Positions 49,428 to 62,460 of a stretch of DNA of 64,000 nt are shown in pieces. Every line of letters begins with the position of its first letter. The first letter of the stretch is position 1. The position numbers and the translations under genes were made by a program. The notes beneath the pieces were generated by a model. The model did no database searches. It was not told where the DNA came from and saw only the letters and a list, made by a program, of their open reading frames with translations. This stretch comes from Phallus indusiatus (Eukaryota; Basidiomycota; Agaricomycetes; Phallales; Phallaceae), in NCBI GenBank assembly GCA_027605045.1, contig JAQFWX010000003.1, positions 310,001 through 374,000 of the forward strand, given 5' to 3'.

Positions 49428-49463
49428 TGTCACACCTTGGAGCGCTCATTCGACTATGACGAC
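49428..49463. promoter_or_regulatory. Ultra-short divergent gap, 36 bp between start codons
   Basis: REV3 (start 49427, minus) and the DysF peroxin gene (start 49464, plus) leave only 36 bp between ATGs. Each promoter and 5' UTR must reach into the neighbour's coding sequence, or one start is further inside its gene than modelled here. Confidence 0.45.
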
Positions 49464-50853
49464 ATGGACATTCACGACACATCCACGACACACATCGAGT
49501 CCCTTTCCGAACGGCTGCGTCCAGGATCACCAGGTGTGGCCGAAAGCGCGAAGAAGCATTTGAATGACGCGCTCAGGAAGAAGAGAGGGCGATTGTCCTT
49601 TTTGCCGTGCATATCATCAGCCAGAAAGACACCATCTAAGCGGAAATCCGAGCCTGGTTCAGTGGCCGAACCAGTAGATTTAAATCAAACTGAGGAACAG
49701 CCGGAAGTGGCAGATTACGATCCTTTGAATATCGATTTTGGCGATGAAAGAACTAACGAACCCTTGAAGTACACATCGGATCAGTTCATATGGGCCGTGC
49801 TTTACGAAAATCAGCGAGGGTGCGCAAAAGTCCTTTTTAACCATTACTTTCAGTCTGAATGCACTTTTGTTTAATATTGATCTCGTGTTCACGTAGCTTA
49901 GTGTTGTTTTCGACTCCCTATTATTCCAGTCACTCTTTGTTACCTCGACTCGATCCTCCTGCTTATACACACCCAGATACACAACAAAGCACAGCGTCTT
50001 CTCATCCTGTATCTCGGAATGTGACTTTGAGAGATTATCCTCTCCCTGATCCGACATGGAGATGGGTATCTGACTCGTGGTTTGTGGATATGCGAGGGGA
50101 TGGGGAGGTCCAGCATGATGGGTAATTTTAATGGAGTAGCATGTCTCTAGCTGCACACAAAAACTAAGTCGTACATCCAGATTTGAATACAACTGGTGTT
50201 TTAGAAGACACGGTTGGCGTTCGAAGGTTGGATGGCTCGGTACAGGTGGTTTTGTTCGTCGGCGACGTTGGGTTCGGTTGATGGTTAGGCCATCAGATAG
50301 ACACCTTGAAGCAGAGGCGACAGAGAGGCAGCGAGACCTTGAGGACAAACCCATGGAAAGTCTGATTCCTATCTACCAACCCAGCGAGTCTCCCCTCTGG
50401 AGGGGCGATGAATATGACTGGCAGCGTCTGCGTAAGGTCATGAGGATTATTGCAATGGACGGGCCAAAACTGGAACTCTGGAGGGCCTGGTTAACTGACA
50501 TTATTATGGAACAAGGACCACGCAAGGACAAATATCCTGAAGCATCGACAAACAATACGTCTGTAGCGGCCATGAACGAGAGTTTTCAGCTGGTGGATGA
50601 ACGACCCTCCCAAGAATGGGTTCTGTCAATTTTGAAAAACCATGTCAGTATGCTACCATTCTACTTCAGAGCATTGTATTTAAGACCTTATCTGTTGAAG
50701 GTTGAGGACCTTCGCCATATCTTTATCTTTCCAGAATCCCAATCACAGTTTGGGGAGTTATTGCTAAAAGCTGGACTTTTGCAAACGCTACTGCCCGACG
50801 TACCAGACGATACTACCCGTATCGCCACAGTCTTAGGTGCCAATAATCTTTGA
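49464..50853 (+). CDS. Dysferlin-domain (DysF) peroxin, PEX24/PEX30-like
   Basis: Three exons (49464-49819, 49897-50121, 50181-50853), 1254 nt, 417 residues in phase. The middle holds a clear DysF domain: DPTWRWVSDSWFVDMRGDG, then FEYNWCFRRHGWRSKVGW, then RRRRWVRLMVRP. In fungi such proteins are peroxisome/ER membrane factors that control peroxisome number and ER contacts. The N-terminal 110 residues are charged and disordered (HLNDALRKKRGRLSFLP). Unlike full PEX30-type proteins there is no obvious N-terminal reticulon-like membrane region, so it may be a soluble or short form. A helical C-terminus (MDGPKLELWRAWLTDIIME) follows the DysF domain. Confidence 0.85.
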
Positions 50854-51106
50854 CAATAATTTATCATATGCACACATCACTTTACACAATTTTGAATGAT
50901 TTTGTCACTTCAGGTCTGTATGAGCAGTTGTAGACTAGTACTTTTCTTGAATCCGCTCCGAGATTATCGAAGACCGTGAGAAAATTAGCAAAGACATCGT
51001 CCCTTTCCGAGAAATCGCGAAAAATCGACTTTTGTGAGTTCTTTGTCGATGAACCCTATGTAATCTGGTGGACTGAACTCTGTATCAAGGAGACGACTGG
51101 CATTAT

Positions 51107-54100
51107 ATGAACTGGTCTTTCAATGTCTCAAGTAACAGGCGATTCTTTATGTACCCGGTTCCCCGCTCGCCCTCGATTCCCTTGATACAAAGACTGGTGC
51201 CTCAAAAGAGACCATTCCTTTGTCGTTCTGTCACGAGATATTTATCGGAAGACCCTTACACTAAACAGCCTATGAACTCGGGATTGAGAATGTATTCGAC
51301 ACAGGCTTTGGCTAGAAAACCGACGAGTTCACAGAAGACAGGACGCGGCGCCACAGCATGGAGCCCCATGGAGAGCATTCCATTATATGAGTCTCAAGAG
51401 TCGGAGGTCTCCTCGGAAAATATCTCAGAGGAATTCCATGATCTGTCCTACATTGCCTCTCTGTATTATCCTGGTGATGCATATGTGACTCAGAAGAATA
51501 TAGACAATCCTAAAAATCTAATTTGGGGTACATTCTACAACAATATGACAATCCGTCATACAACTTCCAATAAAAATGGTATGTTATATTATAGGTGAGT
51601 TATTATAGTCGCTCTATTTCCGGAAGATTAGCTCATCCCAGTCAAGATGTATATTATATCTCAGAAATTTCTCTGTAATTGCTGTCGGTGATTCCTTCAC
51701 CAAATCAGAAGCCGAGCAGATGGCTGCATTATCGGCATATTTTCAACTTGTGAGACGAGGAATAGTAAGTGTCGTATTCGCTTTCAAGAAACGTTTCCGG
51801 TAAACCTTCTCTCAGATATCCATCCCTCGTTCTCCTGAAAAATTACAATCCCGTCTACCCGCATTTTTGAAATCCCGGGCACCTTCTGTTATCGACCCAG
51901 AATCTTTCATCGTACTTGCTGATAATTCCGAAGTTACGTATGAACGGGCTCGGGCCTTCATGGAGTACTACTGTAACCGTTTCCGTCTAGGACGACCGGA
52001 CGTTTCATTCAACCCAATGGATGTCAGAGGTGGCAATAGCTGGCAAGCTGTCATAACTGTGACTGGTCGACGTATTGGCATTGGATTAGGCTCTAATAAA
52101 AGAACTGCTCAAGTTGCCGCATACTTTGATGTCGTAAGGTACCTTGACGGATGCGACGCGAACCTTTGGCCAGCATTCTTGGAAGCCGAGAAAAATGGTA
52201 TCGATCTTGGATTTGCTCCCAAGATACCATTCCATTTGAGCAGAGCGCTCCATAGCGATATGGATGCGCTATGCAAAGATATTCGAAAGAGTTCGTTATA
52301 TCGTAATAGACCCCAGGCCGACAACGAGTCATTACCCCAGCAGTCTCATGTACCCGCCTCAAAATTTCATACAAGACCGGTACGATCGGCTCGTTATTAT
52401 ACCGCCAAATCAGAAATCTTGAGGAACAGGTTGACTACATATCGAACGGATCCTTCTTTTGCCTCTATTAGATCTCAAAGAGAATCTCTGCCCGTGACCA
52501 AGCAAGGTCAAGTTATATTATCTCAAATTGCTACCAACGATGTCACCATATGCATGGCTGCCACTGGTTCGGGCAAAACTACGCAAATTCCTCAGCTCAT
52601 TCTTGATGAGGCAATTAAATCCGGCGAGGGTGCACATTGCAATGTCATCTGCACACAGCCTCGCCGTATTGCCGCTATAAGTGTCGCGCATCGCGTCGCC
52701 AATGAACGTGGAGAAACTCTTGGTTCCAGGAGCAGTATCGGATATCAAGCTCGTTTCGAATCAAAGCCCCCTGACGACAACGGGTCGATTACGTTCTGTA
52801 CAACCGGTGTATTATTGAAACGACTGCAAAACTATTTTTCAAGCCCTGAAGAGGAGAGCTACCGAAATCTCGACAATGTCACTCACATTGTAGTTGATGA
52901 GGTACACGAACGAGATGTCGATACCGATCTCCTTTTGGTCGTCCTCAAGCGCTTTTTGGAGCACAGGCGAAATCGCGATAAACCTTTGAAAATTCTCCTT
53001 ATGAGTGCTACCATTGACCCCACCCTTTTCCAAGAGTACTTCCGAGACTCTCAAGGTCAACTCGCTCCGGTCATTGAGGTTCCTGGTCGATCTTTCCCTG
53101 TAACAAAGTATTTCTTGAACGATACAATTCAAGACTTGAAGAAGAACAAAATCGCACAATGGGTCTTTAATGAATCATCGGTTACCAAATTCCTCCGCCG
53201 CGAGTTTGAAGATGAGATTGATGGAGATATCGAACGTGACGATGTACTAGAGATACCTTATCCTTTGGTTGCTCTCACGATTGCCCATGTTTTGCAAAAA
53301 TCGGACTCGGGTCATGTACTGGTATTTCTGCCTGGCTGGGAAGACATCTCAAATGTTCAGCGTCTTCTATTGAATACTTCTAGACCACTCGGATTAAACT
53401 TCAGTGATACTACACGATACAGTATACATCTATTGCATTCTACGATACCACTTCAGGAACAGCAAGTAATCTTTGAACCGCCTGCTCCCGGAGTTCGGCG
53501 TATAATTCTCGCTACCAACATCGCAGAAACCTCTATCACAATTCCAGATGTTGTATACGTCGTCGATACCGCAAAAATCAAAGAAAACCGCTATGATCCC
53601 CAGAGATACATGTCTTACCTTGTGACGGCATGGGTTGGCGCATCTAATTTGAACCAGCGCGCAGGACGAGCTGGACGACATCGTCCAGGAGAGTATTTCG
53701 GTATACTCAGCAAAACTCGAGCGGACCTGTTGAGTCCTTATCAGATGGTCGAGATGAAACGAGCTGATTTGAGCAATGTCGTCATGCACATCAAAGCTTT
53801 AAATTTCCCTCTTTGGGATTGCATGAGGTGCTTGCCGCAGCCATTGAACCTCCCGACCCAGATCGTGTTGTAATGGCAGTGCATCAACTACAGCAGATAG
53901 GGGCGTTAGATGTAAACGAGAACTTGACATCACTAGGGAAAATCCTCCTTCAATTGCCCATTGACGTGCAACTAGGGCGTTTGCTTTTGTACGGGGCCTT
54001 TTTCAGGTGTTTAGACAAAGCGCTGGCCTTGGCCGCTATACTCCAGAACCGTGATCCATTCTTGTCCCCTCCTCTCTTACGGAGAGAAGCCTCGTCCGTC

Positions 54101-55185
54101 AAACACAGCTGGTCTCCTCCCGGTGTGAAATCAGATGTGTTAGCTACGCTTTTTGCCTACGAAGCCTGGGCGAAACTCGGCAGCCAGGGTGATCATAATC
54201 AAGCGAATCGCTTTTGCGTCGAAAACTTCTTGTCCAAAAGCGCCCTCCATGCAATAGACAGACTGAAGGGTCACCTTCTTCAAGCACTTTATAATGCGGG
54301 TATTATCGATGTCTCAGCTGGAGGTGAACTAGTCAACGTGGCCACGAACCGCACATATATTCCTTTCCAGCTAACAACCAATAGTCAATCCATACCGCTT
54401 TTAAGTGCCTTGGTTACTTTCGCCTTGCAACCAAAATACGCAATTCAGTCTTCAGGGAAAATCTTTAGGACAGCAAAAGATAAAGTTTGTGACTTATCCC
54501 TCTCCGGGATTGAAGTTCTGACGAAATTTTGTAGATGACAATTGTACACACTTCGTCCATCAATAACTCAAAGCATAATGACACAGAAGACGAATCGTCT
54601 CAAGGTCGTCAAATTCTCGCATTTACCGAGCAACGACAGACTGTAACGACAGGCTCAACAAATCCTGCTCCTTTCCTGGTTGGAACTTCGCAAATTGATA
54701 ACTTACATTACATATTATTCGGTGCTTATCGTTTACAAACTACCGGACAAGGCCTAGAGTGCGACGGATGGGTTCCAATTGTGGGGCCTCGTGAAATTCT
54801 TGAAAGCGTCCGACAAGTCAGGTTACTGACGGATCAATGCATGCTTCGAGTTTACGAAGGGATTATTCACTCCTCAAGGGAACAACAAGGCGCGATTTCC
54901 AGTACGTCCTCGCGGGGTAGTTCACAAGAACGCTTGGACGAAAGTCCATATCAAGGCGAGGACGAGCTGGATCGAGCCAAGCTTAATACTACTGAAATGC
55001 AGGAGCTAGACTTCCTCACTCGGGATCTGGTTCGCATTTTGGATAAATTTAATTCAGAAAAGGCGGGTTCTTTACCTCAGGGTCGGTCGCTTAGACCTGC
55101 GTCAGAAGGGTTTGCCTTCGAACTGGGTTGTGCGTCATCTCTCTTATTACTAAATACTTTAAAATCTAAGGAAGACATTTATTAG
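51107..55185 (+). CDS. DExH-box (DEVH) RNA helicase, DHX30/DHX36-like, probably mitochondrial
   Basis: Exons 51107-51594, 51665-51764, 51816-54484 and 54535-55185 encode about 1,302 residues. The Arg-rich start (MYPVPRSPSIPLIQRL from 51149, possibly the real start) looks like a mitochondrial presequence. Two regions resemble double-stranded-RNA-binding domains (around 51470-51780 and 51950-52140). The helicase core is complete: ATGSGKTTQIPQL, QPRRIAAISVAHRVA, VDEVHERDVDTDLLL, LMSATIDP, and QRAGRAGRHRPGEYFG. Motif II reads DEVH instead of DEAH. The HA2 and OB-fold regions follow (ECDGWVPIVG, MLRVYEGI). At 53811-53817 (CTTTGGG) the frame jumps by one base: LNFPL upstream, LGLHEVLAAAIEPP downstream; no intron fits, so one base is probably missing. 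Confidence 0.88.
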
Positions 55186-55687
55186 CTAACGATTACACAT
55201 CCCTGCCTCGCTCGACATACTATCGTTCTAGCATAGTTCAAAAAAACTAGTCTTTAGAGAGTCAACCATAATTCAAGTAGATTATACTTACAGTAATAAA
55301 TTTCCCTGGAAACTCTGCAGCTTGTCTCCGCTCGTGATTCATTCGGTGCCTGTTATGATGATACTCTTGGGCTCCAATGCAGCGATGTGCTCAGCTGGTA
55401 ACTGGCAACTGCAACCTGTCCAATGTAGCAATGTAAATTTAAAATGTTGCATGCACCGTAATGTCACGTGAATTGCCGAGACCGAGACTCAAATGTGAAA
55501 GGGGACAGCCGAACGCAGCCTCGAATCTCGAATCGAGCTGAGGTTGTGACAATAATCAGTGAGGTCTGAGAATTCGTCACTCTCATCTTTTAAACCGGAG
55601 CGACCTTCACACTTAATTCAATCGAGATTCGTCTCTAAAGTGGACATTGCCTTTAATTATCTTCTCAAAATTGTCTAGTTTCTAATC
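55186..55687. other. Intergenic, 502 bp
   Basis: This stretch lies between the helicase stop and the AP-2 alpha start, both on the plus strand. It should hold the AP-2 promoter. A palindromic E-box CACGTG occurs at 55465-55470. No ORF or RNA gene is convincing. Confidence 0.4.
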
Positions 55688-58600
55688 ATGGCGTCCTCCA
55701 TGCGAGGCCTTACCCAGGTGTGTTTACTTCAACGCGTTTGCTCGATCTTCCTGCATTAACTTTTGTCAGTTTATTGCTGATATTCGAGGGGCTAGAGTTC
55801 GTGAGCTCGAAGAAAAGCGAATCAACAAGGAAATGGCAAATATCCGGAAAAAGTTTAAAGGCTCGTTCTCTCATCTAATGTTTGCCATGCCGGCTTATAT
55901 TTACTTCAGATGGCAATCTGGACGGGTATCAGAAGAAAAAGTAATAGACATATATTTATCAAGTAACGTGAGCTAACTACGCACTCGCTTTAATTAGATA
56001 TGTCGCGAAGATCATATTCACATACATCCTTGGATATAAGGTTGACGTAGGTCATATGGAAGCGGTCAACCTTATCTCAAGCAACAAGTACAGTGAGAAG
56101 CAAATAGTGTGTTTTTCATTCTATCTAGTTCTCGGCTTGGTATTAAATTTGATTAAGGGCTACCTTGCTGTTACTCTTTTAATGCATGAGAATTCCGACT
56201 TCCTGCGTCTTGTCGTAAATTCCATACGCAAAGACCTAGATGAAAACAATGAAATAAGTAATTGTTTAGCTCTTCATGCCATTGCCAATGTAGGCGGGAG
56301 TGAGATGGCTGAGGCATTAGCGGAGGACGTACATCGATTGCTAATATCTCCGTAAGCTTTTTTTGCGTACGTATTATTTTCTATCTAATTCCTTCATTCA
56401 GAATATCACAGAGCTTTGTAAAGAAAAAGGCTGCGTTAACATTATTACGACTCTATCGTAAGCATCCTGATGTGATACCTGCCGAGGAGTGGGCTTTGAG
56501 GATTATTTCCATAATGGACGATGAAGATCTGGTAATAATAACATTTTCTTTCGGTGATTGTCACTAATTAATTGCAGGGAGTTGTGGTTTCAGTTACTAG
56601 TCTCGTAATGGCTTTGGCTCAAGATCACCTGGACGCTTACGCTTTATGTTACCAGAAGGCGGTGGACAGACTACATAAAGTGCGTTCAATTCATGTTGGA
56701 TACTTTAATTGTACCTTACACTGCATATATCAGCTTGTCGTTGAGCACGAATATACCGCCACGTATTCTTATTATAGAGTCCCATCACCTTGGCTGCAAG
56801 TAAAACTTCTTCGTTTATTACAGTACTACCCGCCATCCGGTACGTTTCATTCATACGTTCTCAGCCTCTAACTTACATCTATCCGTTTAAAGAGGACGTG
56901 ACCATCAGAAATACCCTTAATAACGTCCTGAAGACTATTATGGAAACAGCGAGCTCGGAGCAGGTCAAAAATATTCAACAAGGGAACGCGTCAAACGCCG
57001 TCTTATTTGAAGCCATCTCGCTTGCCATTCACTTAGACAGTACATCACCACTCGTTGCTGTGTCCGCCAATTTGTTGGCGCGGTTTATATTGTCAAAAGA
57101 AACTAACGTTCGTTACCTGGGTCTAGATACTATGGCACATCTCGCCGCCAGAGCGGACTCCTTAGCACCTATAAAACGACAACAAAAGACCATTATACTA
57201 TCTCTACGCGATAAGGATATAAGTGTTCGACGACGCGCTCTCGACTTGTTGTATAGTATGTGCGACGTGGAGAATGCGGAAACTGTGGTCGATGAACTCT
57301 TGCGGTATCTTCGGGTCGCTGATTACGCTCTTAGGGAGGAATTGGTTCTAAAGATTGCCATTTGTACCGAAAAATTTGCCACATCATATAAATGGTATGT
57401 CGATACTATCCTTCAGCTAATAAGCGCTGCTGGAGACCATGTGGGAGACGAGGTTTGGTATCGGGTGGTGCAAATTACTACGAACACCGAAGACCTCCAA
57501 GAATACGCTGCTAAAGCAATCTTTGAGCACCTTAAATCCCCGACTGCTCATGAAAGTTTAATTAAAATTGGTGGTAAGTCTTGCATCACATCTTCCATGA
57601 AATGCGCTTAGTCGTTATAAGGCTACATACTTGGCGAATATGGACATCTTATAGGCAACGAGCCTGGTTATAGCCCTTACGAACAGTTCATAGCGTTACA
57701 TTCTAAATCACAATTTTGCTCGGCTCCAACTCGCGCTTTACTCCTTTCCACCTATATCAAGTGGGTAAACGTATTTCCGGAAATCAAGACTCATCTCGTC
57801 GGTGTTTTTGAGAGGTATCGCTATGTATTAGATTCCGAATTACAGCAACGCGCGTGTGAATACTATGCTTTGGCCAATCGCCCAGAGGAGGATGAATTAC
57901 TCCAAAACATCTGCGAGGAAATGCCTCCTTTCCCTCCTCGGGAATCCACCCTACTTTCTCGTCTAAACCGCAAGCATGGTGATACCGGAGACAAACGTAC
58001 ATGGATCATTGGTGGCAAAGAAGCTAATATGGATCGTGAAGCCACTCGTCAAAAGACAGCGCCATCGGCATCCAATGATACTTCTAATACCGGTCAAGAA
58101 GGTCACTCAGATATCATGAGTGATTTGGCCGGGCTCGACTTATCAAGCCCGATTGGTAACGATTCTGCGAATCCTCCGAAATCAACAATAGCGGCGACTG
58201 TGCTTCGAGGTCCAGGGGTTGACCGCTGGTTCGAAAAGCTGTGTTGTTCCAATGAGGGTATCCTATACGAAGATATTCAAATACAAATGGGCGTTAAAAC
58301 CGAATATCATGGTCATTTGGGACGGGTTGCCATATATTTCGGTAACAAAGTTACCGCGCCGTTCACATCTTTCACTGTAACAGTGACGTCGGATGATCCA
58401 GATGCGCTATCACTTTCGTTTGCTAAGATACCCCCGAACATTGTTAACCCCCGTGCTCAAACGCAGCAGCTGTTACAAGTGGAATGCAAAAAGTTCTTCA
58501 GTACACCCCCTATATTGACGGTGTCTTTCATCGCTGGATCACATCAAAGTCTTGCGATTCGACTCCCGATTGTAATAACGAAATTCCTTGATCCCGTAAA

Positions 58601-59022
58601 ACTGGGTTCGGGAGAGTTTTTCGAGCGATGGAAGTTGATCGGTGGACCCCCTCGAGAAGCTCAGCGAATATTTCCTATCTCTTTAGACAGCACTGGGCAT
58701 ATTGATATCGCAAGGAACCGAAAAGTGCTAAGCGGGCATAGGCTTGCTATACTCGATGACGTTGATTCAAACCCTGTCAATCTGGTTGGGGCTGCAGTTT
58801 TACACACAAGTACGGCCGGCAAAGTTGGGTGCCTCGTTCGTGTAGAGCCAAACAGGGAAGCCAAGGTGTGTATATTAATTATGATCAATTCTCTCATTGA
58901 CCATTACAACACGTTTTCCATAGCTTTGTCGAGTCACTGTTCGTAGCACATCAGAGGAGGTTGCGATGGAAGTGTTACAACGGCTGAGAGACTCGTTGGG
59001 CGTCGAGTCCAGTTCGTCATGA
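55688..59022 (+). CDS. AP-2 clathrin adaptor complex, alpha subunit
   Basis: This large adaptin binds phosphoinositides and cargo at the plasma membrane in clathrin-mediated endocytosis. Eleven exons (55688-55717, 55770-55860, 55910-55940, 55998-56106, 56158-56351, 56402-56531, 56578-56679, 56734-56839, 56893-57573, 57622-58865, 58924-59022) give 2817 nt, 938 residues, all in phase. The start MASSMRGLTQFIADIRG, then YVAKIIFTYILGYKVDVGHM and LLRLLQYYPP, is specific to alpha-adaptin rather than gamma. The trunk is helical, a Ser-rich hinge follows, and the C-terminal ear begins near 58200. The second intron (55861-55909) begins with GC (GCTCGT), required to keep FKDGNLDGYQKKKY. The gene converges with RasGAP 95 bp apart. 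Confidence 0.95.
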
Positions 59023-59117
59023 GATGTTTTTATGTCTGGGACTACATGACTTTGTGTATTATGATAAAAATAATTAGCCTATCGATTTACATTAATATAC
59101 CAGTACACTATTTATTG

Positions 59118-62100
59118 CTATTGCTTCGGAGCGCGTGCTAAAAATGCCGGAAGAAATTTCTTCCGTCGTTTGGCGACATCTTCAATGGCCTCGATTTCTT
59201 GAGGATCTAGCTGTTGTGACATTGTCCGTCTTAATACGGTTGGGGTAGTTTTATTACCAATGGGTACAGGCGTTGCTACACTGGATTGTGGTGCCAGTTC
59301 AGATGTGTTGAACATCCGACCGACCGGAGACATCGGTGGCGAAGTTGACGCACTACCGTCGGAAATGCCGCCATGAGGTGTTGTAGCTGGCGAAGGGAGA
59401 GGTGGGTGCAGCGGCGCTTCGCCGGAGATAGCAGGTGCGGTCGATGGTCGTTTAGAGGATGCTCGACTGCGTTGACGGATGGGTGCCTTTTCATTTGCAT
59501 TATTACCAGTCTGGAGTTCTTCCTCAAGCGGCGAACGAGGTGGCTGCGTCGTGTCTTGCATACTACGGTCATCCGGAGAGGAAGAACTACTAGATCGCTG
59601 ACTGGAAGTAGATTGGTAATGTCGAGGATGACTCTGGTAATTCGTAAGAGTATCGATGGATTGAATTATTCTCGACTCGATTTCAAAGCATTTCAATGTA
59701 AATTCTTCGACTAGAGACTCTTGACCGACACCTAATGATCGGCCAGCCGATCTGTAACCCAAGCTTGCTTGACGAATGACAGCTGAGGATAGTACGGCCA
59801 AATGTTTGGGTATATCAAGAAAATATGGGAAAATGGGTATCGATTCGCTGAATAGGGGCATGGTAGTTTTCGTGCTCTCTAGCAGATCTCTCAAACAATG
59901 GATAATGGATAATCTGAATGCGCTTCTGTGAATGATCTTTTTTAAATAAAACCTTTACCCACCGATCATATTTGCCGGAGGCATCGAGAAGAGTACGCTC
60001 AGAAACAGGGTTTGATATTTGGTTAATATAATCGATCATCATCTCCCGGTTCTGAACAATATTAAGATGAGAACGCTTCCTTTACGCTGTTTAAGACCTA
60101 CCTGTTCTAAAAAATTCGAGACCCTTGCATATGCGATTCTTTCTTTTCTTTCTACAGACGACCATAAATCAAGAGCACAAGATAGAAAGAAAAACTTCGT
60201 ACAGATAAATTGGCTAGACTTTGCAAAGCTTTGGCGACCAAGGTTAAAGTTCGCTGTAATGGAGGGGAAGGAAGACCTAGTCTGTGTGAATACATGCTAC
60301 GAATGTCTTCATGAAACAGGCTTACCAGGATGCAAGCCCCAAAGGTGAGGGTGCAGAATCGCAGGAACAATTAACCGTAAGAAACAGAAGGCGGAGACGC
60401 TTTGCCATTTGAGATTTGAACTATCATCGTCATTTGCAAAACGACGTTCAACAAGCTCACGAATGGATTGAAATAATCGACGTAGTTCACTACCGAGAAT
60501 ATAAGATAACAAGTTAGCTACAATACCGAAAAACTCACGGAGGACATTGATCGCGTGCATTATAAATATTACTCCAAAATTTCATGCACCAAATTTGAAG
60601 CTGCTTGACACTTTGCTCTACATCTTTTGGTCCTCGAGTATTGCGAGAAGGGTCAGTTTCTAGTTCAACACGCTCCGAGCATAATTCCGCAATAGATGGT
60701 CCGACACTAGCCTCAAGAAAAGAACGTCCAAAGAATGACATCGCTTGCTCAACTGTTTTGGTAAAGACACTATTTCCTCGGAATAACGTATTGGCTACAA
60801 GATGACCGTTAAAGGAGGATGAGTTGTTATAGGATATGACATACCACTAGGTGCATTTTGAACTTCTCTTTCGGCCAAATCAAGGATGTCTTTTACAAAA
60901 GTGCCCCTTCCTACGGCAAGAGACAACATATGGTATGATACACCTTTGAGATGAATGCGCTGATCCAATTCACCCAGAAGGTCCAAACAGTTGTGTTGAT
61001 CCAGCATCTAACAGCATAATTCAATGAAAGTGCACCATCCAAAGACACTGACATACGTCTGTCATTCCTGAATAGGCCTCAGACGGCAATATAACCTCCC
61101 TAAATGCATTAATTAGAAAGAGAAAAAGAATCAAGAATATAATTGATTCACTCGTCCACGTTGATCTTCAAACGTAAATTGCCGTTTTGAACGCCACTTC
61201 CATTGTTAACAGCCGTCATAACGGGAAACCAGCCTTCCATCAATTGACCACGTTTGAAATGAGACAGCGATATCTCAACACGACCGACTAAAGCAGGTTT
61301 AGCGGTCTTTCTGAACCGAAATATTCGTACATCTAAGACTCCAAAAGGAGGCAAGTCAGAAAGGAGGAATGTTTCCCACCATGTCCAGGCAGTGGGGTCT
61401 GAGTCGACACCTGATTGACCCTTTTGGTATATGGTACGACCCATAATTATATTGTCGTAATAGATCTCACAAAACATTTGAGACTCAATGTTTGCATCTT
61501 GTGAACTTTGACCAGGATCGGGATCAAGAGACTGGGCTGACGAGGTTTCTGTGGATATTGGCTTTTTATTAAATCCGACATTTTTCGCGTGCATCACAGT
61601 CAACGTGACCTGTCGCCATAGACGAAAGAGTCCTCCTGGTGCTTTCTCACAACCATAAATTTCAGGGAGAGCATAAGAACGTAAGAGTGCGATCCAGCAA
61701 TTAACAGCATCCTTGCTGTCAAAGGAAAGATATATGGGCTCTAAAAGGGAGCCAACCGAAGAAGATTTACCATTCTTCCGTCGACGATCCGCATCAGAAG
61801 AGACAAGGTTCTGCAAAGAAGGTGAATGTGGCATGAATGCACTCTGCGGAGCGTGTATGCTGAGACAATCATTTCGAAGAAATAATGAACGATCGGTCAG
61901 ACGCATATCGGTGGTACGAAGTAGTCGGACGTTAAGAGAATGTTGAAGGGTTTCCTAAACAAATTAAGAAGCCCAAATAAGTCGCAATACTAACTTAACA
62001 ATACTAAACGCTACGTACCTTGTCTCCAATGATTGTAAGCCTGCATTCCCTTTCATGCATTTCCGTGAGATTACACCGCACCCGTATCCATTGACCTTCA

Positions 62101-62460
62101 TTTATGGACGTTACTTTAGACATAGCAAGCCAGCTAGATTTTTCTTAGATGCCAGTTAGTCACACTCACAGCATTTTACAAGCAAAACTAAATACCTCGA
62201 AGCTTCCTAGGGCTATTATCCACAATGCTGCCAATCTGAGCTAGCGAATCACGTTTGTCATTGTTCTTCTTTCGCTGTTGTGAGGATTGGAGCTGAAAGG
62301 TATGAACAAATCGAGATACTCGTGAGTCAAGCGGTGTACGTACCTTGCGGATATTCGAAAATGAACTTGGGGATTTGTTGGGCAGCCATAGTTCGGCAAT
62401 CGTCTCAAATTCTCTTAGAGGTGTGCTGCGCTGGGGGACAGACACCCATCCGGACGACAT
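59118..62460 (-). CDS. Ras-family GTPase-activating protein (RasGAP, BUD2-like) with C2 domain
   Basis: The protein, roughly 950 residues over about ten exons, should switch off a Ras or Rsr1-type GTPase. From the N-terminus: a basic leader, a PH-like region (SINEGQWIRVRCNLTEM), a C2 domain (LFRLWRQVTLTVMHAKNV, then LDVRIFRFRKT) and the RasGAP domain. Catalytic-domain landmarks are TLFRGNSVFTKTVEQAM, RDQCPPELRRLFQSIRELVE, FLRLIVPAILHPHLWGL and LQRTLTLVAKALQSLANL; the FLRxxVPAI block is diagnostic. The C-terminus is Ser/Pro-rich and ends FLPAFLARAPKQ. Two junctions were chosen for the conserved sequence: a 49-nt intron that restores CPPELRRLF, and an acceptor ending GACTAG that restores HPGLPSPPLQRTL. 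No frame break remains. Confidence 0.9.

Noticed and set aside
60280..60330. Apparent frame break and stop in the RasGAP domain
   Set aside because: The acceptor ending GACTAG restores HPGLPSPPLQRTL in frame, matching the family.
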